From Candidatus Saccharimonadota bacterium (GTDB taxonomy: Bacteria; Patescibacteriota; Saccharimonadia; Saccharimonadales; SZUA-47): DNA of 21,293 nucleotides. Under the pieces are notes generated by a model that saw only the letters and a list, made by a program, of their open reading frames with translations, had not been told where the DNA came from and ran no database searches. Each line of letters begins with the position of its first letter. Position 1 is the first letter of the stretch. Both the position numbers and the translations under genes were made by a program. Of this stretch, positions 11,084 through 20,064 are shown one piece after another. Location: assembly GCA_017993025.1 (NCBI GenBank), contig JAGONL010000007.1, forward strand, positions 1 through 21,293, given 5' to 3'.

Positions 11084-13285
11084 ATGAATGTATTTATATA
11101 TCTTGCCTTTTTGGTTGCTTTATCTAGCTTTATCGTTGGGCTTACTGTTTTACTGAAGAGTCCAAAGACTAAAGTGAATCGGCTCTTCTTTGGATTTACA
11201 CTAGTTGCTTCGTTTTGGTCGCTTTTATACAGTTTGATCGATCAAGCAAAAACACCCGAATCAGCAAGTTTGATTAATAGTATTTCTCATCTTTGTGCAG
11301 GGTTAATGGTTTTCCTCGTATATAAATTTACCTCGAGAATATCTGGAATCAAGAAGGCAACAAGTATAGAAAAAATATTCTCTTTATGCGGTTTTATTGT
11401 AATTTTACTTAGTGCTTCAAACTTGATTGCAGGAACAGTGATGATTGTAGATGGGAAACAGCAATTTTTATATGGACCTTTGTATTTTGTGTTTGTCATT
11501 TATATATTTATTTCCCTTTTGTTTATAGTTAGAAATTTAAAAATATCTAAGAATGAATTATCTCAGACAAGGCAACAGAAACATACTATTAGAAACGGTC
11601 TAATTATAAGTATGACTTTGGGTTTGACACTAGGAGCTATACTTCCAGCGGTTTTTAGCGGTGACACAATATTAGACGACTTCGCCCCGATGGCGCTTCT
11701 GTACTTCATCGTTGTTACTGCTTATACAATAGTTAGGCACAGGCTTTTTGACGTTAAAGCTATTGTTGCCAGGTCAGTTATTTATGTTATTTCACTTGCA
11801 TCAATAGTTACTGCGTATGTATTGTTCGCTTTTGTAATACAAAGGTTTCTTTTGTCCGAAAGTTCCATCAACATTGCGCAATTAATCGCAAATGCTGCTT
11901 TGGCATTCATACTCGTTGTCACCTATCCACATGTTAAGCAAAGATTTGACAAGATTACTAATAGGCTTTTTTTCAGAGACGCCTATGACCCACAGGCGCT
12001 CATAGACAAACTTAACCAAACACTAGTTACGAATGTTCAGTTAGAATCACTTTTGACAAAAAGTGCTCTTGTACTGCAGGAAAATATAAAAAATGATTTT
12101 TGTACGTTCTATATTCGCGAGACTTCTTATTTCCCTAGCCGTATCATCGGTGCACATAGAAAAGACCCTGAATTTGTAGGTATGGAAGAGTTAGAGAACT
12201 GCGCATCCAAGTTACACCACAGAGTACATTCGGTTGAGTCTGGAAAGGAAGACGAAGTTGAAACAAAATTAACTAAGTTACTAAAGAAAAATCAAATAGA
12301 AGTAATGGCACGTTTGGTTACTACTCTAGACTATGACGTCAAGGGAGTTGGCTACATCTTCATGGGTCAGAAAAAGAGTGGAAGTCTATATACGTTACAA
12401 GATTTAAAAATCATTGAGATTATTGCCAACGAACTTGTCATAGCCATAGAAAACGTTCTACGCTTTGAAGAAATCGAGCAATTTAACGTGACGTTGCAGA
12501 AGAAGATCGATGACGCCACACGCGAACTCAAAGAAAGCAACGAAAAGCTGAAGGCCCTGGACGAGGCAAAGGACGAGTTCGTTTCTATGGCGTCACACCA
12601 ACTCAGAACACCCCTTACAAGCATAAAGGGGTACATCAGCATGGTTCTAGAGGGTGATGCCGGCAAAATCACCGATATACAGAAACAAATGCTTGGACAG
12701 GCCTTTTTTAGCTCACAGCGCATGGTCTACCTTATTTCCGACCTACTAAACGTATCTAGGCTTAAAACCGGCAAATTTGTAATAGAGCCTAAGCCGGTTT
12801 ATCTACCAGACGTAGTAGAAAGCGAAATAACACAGCTAAACGAAGGTGCCATAGCCAAGAACCTCACTCTAGCGTTCGTCAAACCAAAGAAATTCCCAAC
12901 AATCTCACTTGATGAGATGAAAACCCGCCAAGTTATTATGAATTTTACCGACAATGCTCTGTATTACACGCCAAACGGTGGCAAAATTACAATAGAACTT
13001 AAAGACAAGGGCAAATCGATAGAATTTACTGTAAAAGATAACGGCATAGGTGTGCCAAAGGCCGAACAACACAAGCTATTTGCCAAGTTCTATAGGGCAG
13101 AAAACGCCCGCAAAGCCCGCCCAGATGGCACCGGACTTGGGTTATTTATGGCCCAAAAAGTAATAATTGCTCAAGGTGGAGCAATAATCTTTGAGTCTAA
13201 AGAAGGTAAGGGAAGCATCTTTGGCTTCTCATTTCCCAAAGCTAAATTACTAGTAACAGAAACACCTCAGGTTCAATCTAAATAG
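11084..13285 (+). CDS. Membrane sensor histidine kinase (7TM-type N-terminus, GAF-like, HisKA, HATPase)
   Basis: The 733-residue kinase has about seven to eight hydrophobic helices in the first 290 residues (for example 3-23, 36-53, 95-118, 128-147, 170-190, 200-217, 232-253), fitting the 7TM histidine kinase N-terminal region. A GAF-like domain (about 300-455) and a coiled-coil linker (about 465-500) follow. The dimerisation domain has the phosphorylated His505 in MASHQLRTPLTSIKG. The ATP domain shows FTDNALYYTPNGG, DNGIGV and GTGLGL. It should autophosphorylate at His505 and pass the phosphate to a receiver; the orphan receivers at 6535 and 9572 are candidates. The C-terminal part looks richer in G+C than the N-terminal part, though membrane codons explain some of this. 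A second copy of its 3' end lies downstream. Confidence 0.92.
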   Translation: MNVFIYLAFLVALSSFIVGLTVLLKSPKTKVNRLFFGFTLVASFWSLLYSLIDQAKTPESASLINSISHLCAGLMVFLVYKFTSRISGIKKATSIEKIFSLCGFIVILLSASNLIAGTVMIVDGKQQFLYGPLYFVFVIYIFISLLFIVRNLKISKNELSQTRQQKHTIRNGLIISMTLGLTLGAILPAVFSGDTILDDFAPMALLYFIVVTAYTIVRHRLFDVKAIVARSVIYVISLASIVTAYVLFAFVIQRFLLSESSINIAQLIANAALAFILVVTYPHVKQRFDKITNRLFFRDAYDPQALIDKLNQTLVTNVQLESLLTKSALVLQENIKNDFCTFYIRETSYFPSRIIGAHRKDPEFVGMEELENCASKLHHRVHSVESGKEDEVETKLTKLLKKNQIEVMARLVTTLDYDVKGVGYIFMGQKKSGSLYTLQDLKIIEIIANELVIAIENVLRFEEIEQFNVTLQKKIDDATRELKESNEKLKALDEAKDEFVSMASHQLRTPLTSIKGYISMVLEGDAGKITDIQKQMLGQAFFSSQRMVYLISDLLNVSRLKTGKFVIEPKPVYLPDVVESEITQLNEGAIAKNLTLAFVKPKKFPTISLDEMKTRQVIMNFTDNALYYTPNGGKITIELKDKGKSIEFTVKDNGIGVPKAEQHKLFAKFYRAENARKARPDGTGLGLFMAQKVIIAQGGAIIFESKEGKGSIFGFSFPKAKLLVTETPQVQSK

Positions 13286-13304
13286 TCCATTATGCAATTT
13301 TCTC

Positions 13305-13335
13305 GCAAAAATGTATCTAAAAATACATTCTTTGC
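13305..13335. repeat. Hairpin after the kinase gene
   Basis: GCAAA-AATGTAT pairs with ATACATT-TTTGC around a CTAAAA loop, about 12 pairs with one bulge. No T-run follows. It could be a weak terminator or a processed 3' end. Confidence 0.5.
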
Positions 13336-13385
13336 AACAGAAATAGCAAAATGAATCAATTTATATAGCCCTGAGCTAGCTCCTG

Positions 13386-13417
13386 TACCAGTAATTCAGC
13401 TTGCTAAATTACTGGTA
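13386..13417. repeat. 11-bp perfect inverted repeat overlapping the kinase remnant
   Basis: TACCAGTAATT (13386-13396) and AATTACTGGTA (13407-13417) form a perfect stem around 10 nt. The right arm is part of the duplicated kinase tail, so the left arm may mark a recombination joint. A 10-bp palindrome GAGCTAGCTC lies just upstream (13373-13382). Confidence 0.65.
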
Positions 13418-13456
13418 ACAGAAATACCTCAGGCACAAGTCAAACCTGAGAAATAA
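13403..13456 (+). pseudogene. Remnant 3' end of a second histidine kinase gene
   Basis: Eighteen codons read AKLLVTEIPQAQVKPEK-stop. The end of the intact kinase (13241-13285) reads AKLLVTETPQVQSK-stop. The first 28 nt of the two copies differ at only two positions. There is no start codon or kinase sequence upstream of the remnant. The simplest reading is a former tandem kinase pair that recombined or was deleted, leaving one gene and an orphan tail. Confidence 0.7.
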
Positions 13457-13476
13457 AACCAGAATAAAGCTTATAC

Positions 13477-13505
13477 TTGCATATTTATCAATTCTATGAT
13501 AGTAT
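13477..13505 (+). promoter_or_regulatory. Promoter of the vWA-MoxR-DUF58 operon
   Basis: TTGCAT (13477-13482) and TAGTAT (13500-13505) are 17 nt apart, and the -10 is 7 nt from the ATG at 13513. The TTG that could extend the frame is the -35 itself. A leaderless mRNA is predicted. Confidence 0.65.
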
Positions 13506-13512
13506 ATGCCTT

Positions 13513-14583
13513 ATGAGTGAAGGAAACATACTACACCAAGCAGGTCAGCTCGTGGCAGGCAATGTCAACTTTGATGTTGCTAATGACTTAGTTGTATACA
13601 CAGGTATGGCAGTACCTACTGCATTAGCTGCTGGTATAATTGCCCGCGAGTATTTCAGAGGATCTAAGCCTGTTCATGACGGAATAATTGGCGCTGAAGA
13701 TGATGCGATAACTGCAATGGAAAGCGCTCCACAAAATAGACTCAGGTCTGTTGTCGGCAAGAGAGCAACAATGTTAGCCCTTGCGTCCGCTACGACGTTT
13801 GGTATTCCGGCATTATTGAGTCCCTACACAACCGAAGAAGTTACTGTTCCGGGATCTGAAGCAGTCTTCGTAGTAGATTTATCTCGCACAATGACTGAAA
13901 CAATGGATATGTCAGATGGTAGCTCCCGACTTGATGCAGTAAGCACCGCAATGACGTTAGTAATGCCAGACATGCCAGACGATTTACGTGTTGGTTTAAT
14001 CACTTTTGGTGAGCAAAGTGATGTTGTGGTGCCATTAACCACGGATAGAAATTTGTTAAATATACCGACCAGCGACCAAACTGAAGGCCAGGCATTTAGC
14101 TTTATTACTGAAGGTGTTAACTTAGGCCAAAGTACTCTTAAAGGTAGCGACAACACAGCTAGTGACATTATGTTTGTAGTATCAGATGGAACAGTAGATA
14201 AGCAAGAAGATATGACTAGTGCACTAATTGAATCAGCAGAATCCGGTACTAAAGTGGCGATAATAGTGACAGGCACAAAAGAAGGCACCTACAGCCGTAC
14301 CGAATTCGATCCTTCACCTACTGCTTCAGCCGTAAATCCAGAAACATTTTCTGTAGCAGCAGAACACAAGAATATAGAAGTCTTTGAAGCAACTTCACCC
14401 CTTGAGATACAAGAAATTATTCAAGAAAATATAGATAATGCTACTAAAAAAGATATTAATACGCCATTTACGCTTTTCAGAAATTTAGCAATTGGTCTTG
14501 GAGCGGTTGGTTATCTAATCGAGACATTCAAGGGCATAAAAGGAGCTAGAAAAAAGAATAAGGAGAATAAGGAGATATTATGA
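13513..14583 (+). CDS. Membrane-anchored von Willebrand factor A domain protein
   Basis: From the ATG at 13513 the protein has 356 residues. Hydrophobic segments at about 27-45 and 85-104 precede a vWA domain (about 115-305), and another lies at about 321-338 before a Lys-rich tail. The metal site is partly kept: DLSRT (122-126, with Thr in place of the last Ser of DxSxS) and SDGT (224-227). This resembles BatA/BatB-type proteins, where the vWA domain faces outward or inward between membrane helices and works with a MoxR ATPase. It overlaps the MoxR gene by ATGA, so the two are co-translated. The longer start at 13477 is rejected because it falls on the promoter. Confidence 0.85.
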   Translation: MSEGNILHQAGQLVAGNVNFDVANDLVVYTGMAVPTALAAGIIAREYFRGSKPVHDGIIGAEDDAITAMESAPQNRLRSVVGKRATMLALASATTFGIPALLSPYTTEEVTVPGSEAVFVVDLSRTMTETMDMSDGSSRLDAVSTAMTLVMPDMPDDLRVGLITFGEQSDVVVPLTTDRNLLNIPTSDQTEGQAFSFITEGVNLGQSTLKGSDNTASDIMFVVSDGTVDKQEDMTSALIESAESGTKVAIIVTGTKEGTYSRTEFDPSPTASAVNPETFSVAAEHKNIEVFEATSPLEIQEIIQENIDNATKKDINTPFTLFRNLAIGLGAVGYLIETFKGIKGARKKNKENKEIL

Positions 14584-15608
14584 TAAATTCACAAGAAATA
14601 GGAATTAATGACATTCAGCTAGCTATGGGTAATGTGCGCGGAGCTTTGACAACTAATCTTGTTGGAGCAGGTGCCGAACGTCTTGCAGATGATATTACTG
14701 AAAGTGCTTTTGCAGGTCAAAATTATCTAGCAGAGGGCGTACCAGGTGTATCTAAGACAGAAATAGCAAAAAACCTAGGTAGGGTTTTCGGGGCAGGTAG
14801 TCTCGGGATAAGTATAGACAGTGATGACAACACTGCCGTAAGAGTATTTACACGCGCACAGGGTGCCCCTGATAGGCAACCATCTGATGTGTTAGGCTCT
14901 GAAGTTTATCGTATGGATACTGGTATGTATATTGTTAGAAAAGGTCCTATTTTCGGCCACTTTGTATTACTAGATGAGTTAAATAGATTTAGGCCTAATG
15001 TGCAAGCTGCCTTAAACGAAGCCGGTTCTGAAAGACAAGTTACAATTGGCGACAAAACAATTTTTCTACCAAGACCATTCATGATGATTGCTACTCAAAA
15101 CCCACACGAGGTAGGTCAAGGCACCTACGGTGAAGGTGATGCCATGATTGACAGATTTGGTAAATCTTGTTTCACAGGTATGCCAAGCGCAGACGAAAGA
15201 TTAGCAGCAATGACACAGAGATCTAATAATCAGGATAGACAGACAGTCGAGCAAGTATTATCAATTGAGGATCTACCTGCATTCCAAGACGCTATTAAGT
15301 CTAAAGTTAAATTTGGTACTGGATCTCTACAATTTGCAGCCAATGCCATCGACGAAGTTTTTAAAGCGGATTCAAATAAATTCAAGGTGAGATCCGGTGG
15401 TTTCCGTGCCGGTGATAGTATTGTCGATTTAGCAAAAGCAAAGGTTGCTAGTAAAGGTAAAAACTTAGTCGATATAGAAGATGTTAAAGAACTTATTTTT
15501 CCTGTAGTTAGGCATCGTATTGAAGTAATAAGCGGTGCCGACAACGAAGGAGCTTTAGAGCAACTAGTACAAGATGCTTTAGTTCGCGTTTCTTCGTCAC
15601 GGAAATGA
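14580..15608 (+). CDS. MoxR-family AAA+ ATPase
   Basis: MoxR ATPases act as chaperone-like remodellers, usually with vWA partners. The 342-residue protein has Walker A EGVPGVSKT (52-60), Walker B FVLLDELNR (128-136), the conserved RPNVQAALNEA (138-148), sensor-1 ATQNP (171-175), and GTYGEGDAMIDRF (181-193) with an arginine after the DR motif. The helical lid has the expected length. AAGGAG occurs before the start, which overlaps the vWA stop. DUF58 follows after 36 nt. The three genes form the classic MoxR/vWA/DUF58 unit, here in the order vWA, MoxR, DUF58. The client is unknown; the exported proteins just downstream are candidates by position only. Confidence 0.93.
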   Translation: MINSQEIGINDIQLAMGNVRGALTTNLVGAGAERLADDITESAFAGQNYLAEGVPGVSKTEIAKNLGRVFGAGSLGISIDSDDNTAVRVFTRAQGAPDRQPSDVLGSEVYRMDTGMYIVRKGPIFGHFVLLDELNRFRPNVQAALNEAGSERQVTIGDKTIFLPRPFMMIATQNPHEVGQGTYGEGDAMIDRFGKSCFTGMPSADERLAAMTQRSNNQDRQTVEQVLSIEDLPAFQDAIKSKVKFGTGSLQFAANAIDEVFKADSNKFKVRSGGFRAGDSIVDLAKAKVASKGKNLVDIEDVKELIFPVVRHRIEVISGADNEGALEQLVQDALVRVSSSRK

Positions 15609-15644
15609 ACGGGCATCTGACTAAATTAAACGAAGGATAGCGAA

Positions 15645-16604
15645 ATGGGTATAGATATACTTAATTATCAGCAGCTAGAACAAGCCGAATCTGTTCTAGT
15701 TTCTGCCCAAACACAAATTCCTTTTGGCAGATTTGGTTTTGGTGACGAACTTGGGCAAAAAATTGGTGTTGGATTCGAACCTGATGGTGTTAGAGACTAC
15801 CTTCCAAGCGATGACTCTCGATTTATAGATTGGGCCGTGACCGCAAAGAGAGGCGACGGTGGAATTTCACTAAGGCAGTTTTACGAAGATCAAAACGCTC
15901 TAACGGTCGTGGTAAGCGATGTTCCGACCGTAGCTAGATATGCCGATACTATAGGTGATCCAATGTCTGCAATGTCGCTAGGATTAGTGGTAGCAAATAT
16001 TATACTTAAAGATGCCGCAAAGTTTAGTCCCGTAATGGCTTCATGGACAAATGGATTTGAATCCTCATCACAGGTACCTATTGCCTTTGATGGTCGTGAC
16101 GCAGCTAAGAAGGCAAGTGTGTCGGGATTAGAGTCTGCTATTAGTGCTAGAAAATTAGCAAGTGAAATAAAGACAGCAGAACAGTCAAAAGGCCTTTTTA
16201 GACGCAAAACCACAGTTATTACACCAGGAAGCGAGTCGATTCTAGCGGCGCTTGACCGTGCTCGCACCAAAAGTAAACGCATTGCAGATGCAGCCAGATT
16301 TATAATCATTAGCGACTTTAAAGTTGGTGATGAAGTATTTGATTTAATGTCGGCGATGAAGAAGCAAAATGAAGTGGTTGCATTGCAGTTAACAAACCCC
16401 TTAATGCGCGAATTAGATCCAAGAGTAAGAGTAGTAAGAAGTAGTGACGGAAGAGATGTGACTATAGAGACTCAGGAGCAAAGAGATAGATATAATGCTA
16501 AAGTTATAGAAATTGCCAGAAAAAGAGAAGAGAAATTAAGAACATCTTCAACTGGTTTGTTTGTAGTTGACACTATGAACCCAAGAATTGCTCGTGTAGC
16601 ATAA
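15645..16604 (+). CDS. DUF58 domain protein of the MoxR operon
   Basis: This 319-residue protein carries the DUF58 signature GVRDYLPSDDSRFIDWAVTAKRG (48-70, recognised by the RDYLPSDDxRxIDW core), followed by LRQFYEDQNALTVVVSDV (about 76-93). That is the start of a vWA-like fold in which the metal motif DxSxS is not kept (SDVPT). An unusual charged insert (about 150-190, KLASEIKTAEQSKGLFRRKT) lies in the middle, and the C-terminus is helical. Unlike many DUF58 proteins it has no N-terminal membrane helices, so it is probably cytoplasmic. A GAAGGA sequence 9 nt upstream serves as ribosome-binding site. No terminator is visible before the next promoter at 16642. Confidence 0.85.
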   Translation: MGIDILNYQQLEQAESVLVSAQTQIPFGRFGFGDELGQKIGVGFEPDGVRDYLPSDDSRFIDWAVTAKRGDGGISLRQFYEDQNALTVVVSDVPTVARYADTIGDPMSAMSLGLVVANIILKDAAKFSPVMASWTNGFESSSQVPIAFDGRDAAKKASVSGLESAISARKLASEIKTAEQSKGLFRRKTTVITPGSESILAALDRARTKSKRIADAARFIIISDFKVGDEVFDLMSAMKKQNEVVALQLTNPLMRELDPRVRVVRSSDGRDVTIETQEQRDRYNAKVIEIARKREEKLRTSSTGLFVVDTMNPRIARVA

Positions 16605-16641
16605 GCACTATATACAAATATGCATAATTATTATAAAGTAG

Positions 16642-16670
16642 TTGACAAATATAATCTTAAGTGGTATACT
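16642..16670 (+). promoter_or_regulatory. Near-consensus sigma-70 promoter of the surface-protein operon
   Basis: TTGACA (perfect -35) and TATACT are exactly 17 nt apart. The leader is about 65 nt and ends with AGGAG (16727-16731) 10 nt before the ATG at 16742. It is the best promoter in the window and implies strong constitutive expression of the surface proteins. Confidence 0.88.
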
Positions 16671-16741
16671 GGACACATAAATATCTGAGAGAGTGGTATT
16701 TGAACATAACTTCTTAATAGATAAGTAGGAGAATACAAGCG

Positions 16742-17155
16742 ATGAGTAAAGAAAATCTAGGTTTCGTAGAAAGAGCTATAAGAAAAGCTCTACCAGTTAC
16801 AGCACTTGCAATGCTTGCTTTTGCTGGATGTTCTAAAGATGGAAACTCCGGAACTGTTCCAGAGCAACTAACTAAACTGCACGACAAAGCTACAATATTA
16901 TGTACAAAAGACGCTAAAGCGAAATTTGCAGCTAAATATCCTAATGTAAAAATTAGTGATAATCCTACACTTGAAGAGTTGCAGGGTGCCGTTGTAATAC
17001 TTGAGGCTAAAGAGAGCGAAGGCCCAGACTTCATGCAAGGTGAATTTGACGGCTGTATGAAAAAGAATTTTGATGATGTAGTTGCTGGTCTTGATAACGG
17101 AACTATAGTTCCACTACAAGATACTGTAGCTCCAGAAACGACAATGGCAGGATAA
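16742..17155 (+). CDS. Small lipoprotein
   Basis: This 137-residue protein has a basic N-terminus (MSKENLGFVERAIRKA), a hydrophobic core (LPVTALAMLAFAG) and Cys30 in a lipobox-like LAFAGC. It should be lipidated on the outer face of the membrane after signal peptidase II cleavage. The mature part (about 107 residues) is mostly helical and charged, with two further cysteines (C54, C101) that could form a disulfide. It ends in a Thr-rich tail (TVAPETTMAG). The family is not recognised. It is first in the operon and followed after 24 nt by a larger lipoprotein of similar style. Confidence 0.8.
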   Translation: MSKENLGFVERAIRKALPVTALAMLAFAGCSKDGNSGTVPEQLTKLHDKATILCTKDAKAKFAAKYPNVKISDNPTLEELQGAVVILEAKESEGPDFMQGEFDGCMKKNFDDVVAGLDNGTIVPLQDTVAPETTMAG

Positions 17156-17179
17156 TTAAGAAGGAAATAAGGAGATAAT

Positions 17180-18631
17180 ATGAATAATTTACCAACAATG
17201 GAAGCACAAGGACCAAGAAATTCACTTTGGTTAAGAACAGCAAGTCTAGTAGCTGCAGGAACAGCAATATTTGGAGTTGTGTCTTGTGGTGGAGACGACG
17301 ACACTACCTTGAGTACAGACCCGACAACGACAACAGTAGAGCTTAATGCAGAAGAGAGAGCAGTAGCTGATAAGCTTTGTGGGGAAAAGGGTATCGACAA
17401 TTCAATGTCACTTAAGAACCAGTTCGAATTATCTACAGTTGGAAGCACAGACGCTCTCCTTCCGTCTTTTCGAACAGTAGAAAACGGTCAAACCATAGAT
17501 GCAACACCAGAAGAAGTAGCAGATGTACTAATGGCAGAAATTTGTGTTAAACCTGACATAGCAGCCGTTTTTAGCGCTTTATGGCTAGAGACAACCGGTA
17601 AGGGCGGTACTGGAACAATGAGGAATCTTGATGCAGGTATATTTGACACAATTGAAGATACTGCGAACTTGTTTAGAAATAATAAACCAGAAATGCTTGA
17701 AACTGTTGAGAACCTAGCTTCTATAATCACAGCAAATGGCGGAGTTGTAGAAGTCGATAATTACAATGTTATTATCGGAGAAGCAAAGTTAGTTACAACT
17801 GTTCGAAACGACAAAGAAGAAGCTACTCAGCTAGGAACTAAAGACGCTATCACAGAAGGGTTGTTCGAAGGATATCAGTTAAGATTCAACTTTGAAGATA
17901 CCAATCTGAGCGAAGAGCAAAAGCAGAGAATGAAAGACATCGCTGAACTAATTCTGATGACAAAAGACGGAGAAATCATTGTCAAGCAGTGGATTGGAAT
18001 TGACGGACAAACTACATTTGAAGAGGTGGTAGAAGAGTCTGAGAATACGATGCCTGTAGACACAGCAATCGCTCCATCAGATGACACCACTAACGTTGAT
18101 GGTAATAACAACAACGTAGGTGACAACGCTACTGACAACGGAAACACTGGAGATAACTCTGGCGACAACGGTGGCGGTGGTGGATCTGGTGGATCTGGCG
18201 ACGGCGACTGTGGTTCAGGATGTGGCACAGGTGGAGACGGCTCACAACCTGGAACGACTGAAGTCAGACCAACTACAACAACCACTAAACCAAACCACAC
18301 AACCACAACAATCTCTCGAACAGGTACGACAACTACAAGTGTTTTCATACCAGCAACTACAACAACAGTTAGGCCAACTACTACATCTACATCAATTCCA
18401 CGCCCAACAACTACCACTGAAGCACCTACTACCACTGGTGTTAAGCCTCCAAAGACTGACTGTGACCCAAATATAGATGTTTGTACTACAGATGGTTCCA
18501 ATTCTAATAGTGAATCTGGTTCCAACCCAATTAGGGAATCAATCGCATTTGGGATACCAGGAGCATGGGTTTTCTCGAAAATCAGACGACGTGGTCCAAT
18601 TAATAAGCAAGATAGAAAGGTAATAGTTTAA
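17180..18631 (+). CDS. Large lipoprotein with a Gly- and Thr-rich stalk
   Basis: The 483-residue protein has a signal sequence with lipobox GVVSC (Cys36). Then come an acidic/Thr linker, a folded domain of about 240 residues (60-300) with a few cysteines, a Gly/Asn/Asp-rich stretch (about 315-355, including CGSGCG), and a Thr/Pro-rich stalk (about 360-430). A last hydrophobic patch (ESIAFGIPGAWVF) is followed by KIRRRG. The C-terminal hydrophobic-plus-Arg end looks like a second membrane anchor, though it is short and no LPXTG is present. Thr-rich stalks often carry glycans and hold domains away from the wall. AAGGAG lies 5 nt before the ATG. The function is not known; a surface adhesin or sensor is plausible. 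Confidence 0.8.
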   Translation: MNNLPTMEAQGPRNSLWLRTASLVAAGTAIFGVVSCGGDDDTTLSTDPTTTTVELNAEERAVADKLCGEKGIDNSMSLKNQFELSTVGSTDALLPSFRTVENGQTIDATPEEVADVLMAEICVKPDIAAVFSALWLETTGKGGTGTMRNLDAGIFDTIEDTANLFRNNKPEMLETVENLASIITANGGVVEVDNYNVIIGEAKLVTTVRNDKEEATQLGTKDAITEGLFEGYQLRFNFEDTNLSEEQKQRMKDIAELILMTKDGEIIVKQWIGIDGQTTFEEVVEESENTMPVDTAIAPSDDTTNVDGNNNNVGDNATDNGNTGDNSGDNGGGGGSGGSGDGDCGSGCGTGGDGSQPGTTEVRPTTTTTKPNHTTTTISRTGTTTTSVFIPATTTTVRPTTTSTSIPRPTTTTEAPTTTGVKPPKTDCDPNIDVCTTDGSNSNSESGSNPIRESIAFGIPGAWVFSKIRRRGPINKQDRKVIV

Positions 18632-18633
18632 TC

Positions 18634-20043
18634 ATGAGTATTAAGAAATTTATTTCAGCAAGTGCTAGTTTGCTAACACTTGCGATAGCCTTAACTTTAG
18701 GGCTAGCGTCAGGAGCAAATGCTCGGACACAATACAATCCAAACGGCACAAGTACTTCAACTACACCAGTTTTCAACGAGTTCTATGATGTTCCTAACGG
18801 TGTTGGTGACGAAGCTGACTTTGTAAGAGTCAAGCCTGCTGCCGGCGGTAATGCAGATTACGTTAATACACTAAATGATGCATGTACACAGGGTTCAAAA
18901 TTTACAGTACGTACATATGTACACAACGGCGCAGATCCTAACTTTAACATAGGAACTGCCACAGCAATTGCACATAACACAGTTGTGGCAATGAATGTTA
19001 ATTCTTTCAATGTTAATAAGAAAGACTTTGTGTTTACTAGCTCAGTTAGCGCGTCAAACGCAGCCAGTGTAACAGACAATGCTACACTAAAATGTGCAAA
19101 TGGAGTTGTGCTAAAGCTAGTACCTTCATCAGTTAAAACATACAGCAAGACACTTGGTTTTCAGGGTGCTCCAGATAGTTCAGTAAATGGTACTTTGAAA
19201 ATTGGTAGTCGTACTCAAGGTAGCGGAGACGTATATGCCTGTTGGGACGATAGGGTTACTATTACCTACGAAGTAGTAGTAGAAGTTCCTGAAAAACCAG
19301 TAGTTGTAAAACAGTGTACGCTTGCTGATCCAAAACGGATTACAAGAAACAAGTTTGAAATTACTGCAAATGCTACTGTTCAGAACACTACAGTTCAAAG
19401 CTATACATTTACAGTTAAGAATGCTGCAAATGCCGTAGTCGACACTAAAGTTTTCAATACAACTGCTTTGTCTCAGACATATAACTTTGAACAAGCAACG
19501 CCAGGAACCTATACTGTTAACGCAGTCATTATGACAGCCGACGGTAAAGCAGATGGTGAATGTGTTAAAACTGTAAAAGTAGAAGAAGAACCAAAAACTC
19601 CTGCCTACTCTTGCGATATGTTTACTCTATCGTTTGTAGATAGAAAAGCTAATGTTAGCTTCAAGCCAGTAGCTCTAAACGGTGCTACTTTCAAAGACGC
19701 TACTATCAAGTACAATGCCGATGACAAGACTAAAGAAACAGTTACAACTAACGCTCTTAACTCTGAAGGCAAAGTAGTATCAAGCTACACATTTGCCACA
19801 GACGCTAAGAACGTAGAAGCTGTAGCAACTGTAAGATTCAACGTACCAGAAGGCAACACAACAGTTGTTAAAGATGTACTTTGTAAAGACGCCAAAGTTC
19901 TAGGTGTTAAGACACCACCAACTCCTGAAAAGCCAAAGACACTACCAGCTACAGGTGCTGGAAGCATCGTGGGCTTGATGGCTCTAGTAACAGTTGCAGG
20001 TGCAGCTATGCACAGACAATTGACTCTAAAGCGAAACAGATAA
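18634..20043 (+). CDS. Sortase-anchored (LPXTG) surface protein with Ig-like domains
   Basis: This 469-residue protein has a signal peptide (MSIKKF..., hydrophobic to about residue 27, ending GANA). A beta-rich N-terminal domain (about 30-215) follows, then two tandem Ig/PKD-like domains (about 225-318 and 325-425), each starting and ending near a cysteine. A Pro/Lys linker leads to the sorting signal LPATG (437-441), a hydrophobic segment (SIVGLMALVTVAG) and a basic tail. Sortase would cut between Thr and Gly and join the protein to the wall. The beta domains suggest an adhesin or structural surface protein. It follows the lipoprotein gene by 2 nt, with AAAGG 16 nt upstream, and is last in the operon. 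Confidence 0.88.
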   Translation: MSIKKFISASASLLTLAIALTLGLASGANARTQYNPNGTSTSTTPVFNEFYDVPNGVGDEADFVRVKPAAGGNADYVNTLNDACTQGSKFTVRTYVHNGADPNFNIGTATAIAHNTVVAMNVNSFNVNKKDFVFTSSVSASNAASVTDNATLKCANGVVLKLVPSSVKTYSKTLGFQGAPDSSVNGTLKIGSRTQGSGDVYACWDDRVTITYEVVVEVPEKPVVVKQCTLADPKRITRNKFEITANATVQNTTVQSYTFTVKNAANAVVDTKVFNTTALSQTYNFEQATPGTYTVNAVIMTADGKADGECVKTVKVEEEPKTPAYSCDMFTLSFVDRKANVSFKPVALNGATFKDATIKYNADDKTKETVTTNALNSEGKVVSSYTFATDAKNVEAVATVRFNVPEGNTTVVKDVLCKDAKVLGVKTPPTPEKPKTLPATGAGSIVGLMALVTVAGAAMHRQLTLKRNR

Positions 20044-20064
20044 TATCCACACACAAATCGTATA

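Noticed and set aside
13477..13512. N-terminal extension of the vWA protein from a TTG
   Set aside because: The TTG coincides with a -35 box, and the residues added do not look like part of the protein.
18240..18450. Possible tandem-repeat or CRISPR-like array
   Set aside because: The repetition is codon-level Thr/Pro bias within a coding stalk, with no regular repeat-spacer spacing. No CRISPR array is seen anywhere in the window.
17875..18525. 216-codon minus-strand frame, rich in Val and Pro
   Set aside because: It is a shadow of the Thr/Gly-rich stalk codons of the lipoprotein gene; low-complexity ACA/ACT codons read as valines on the other strand.
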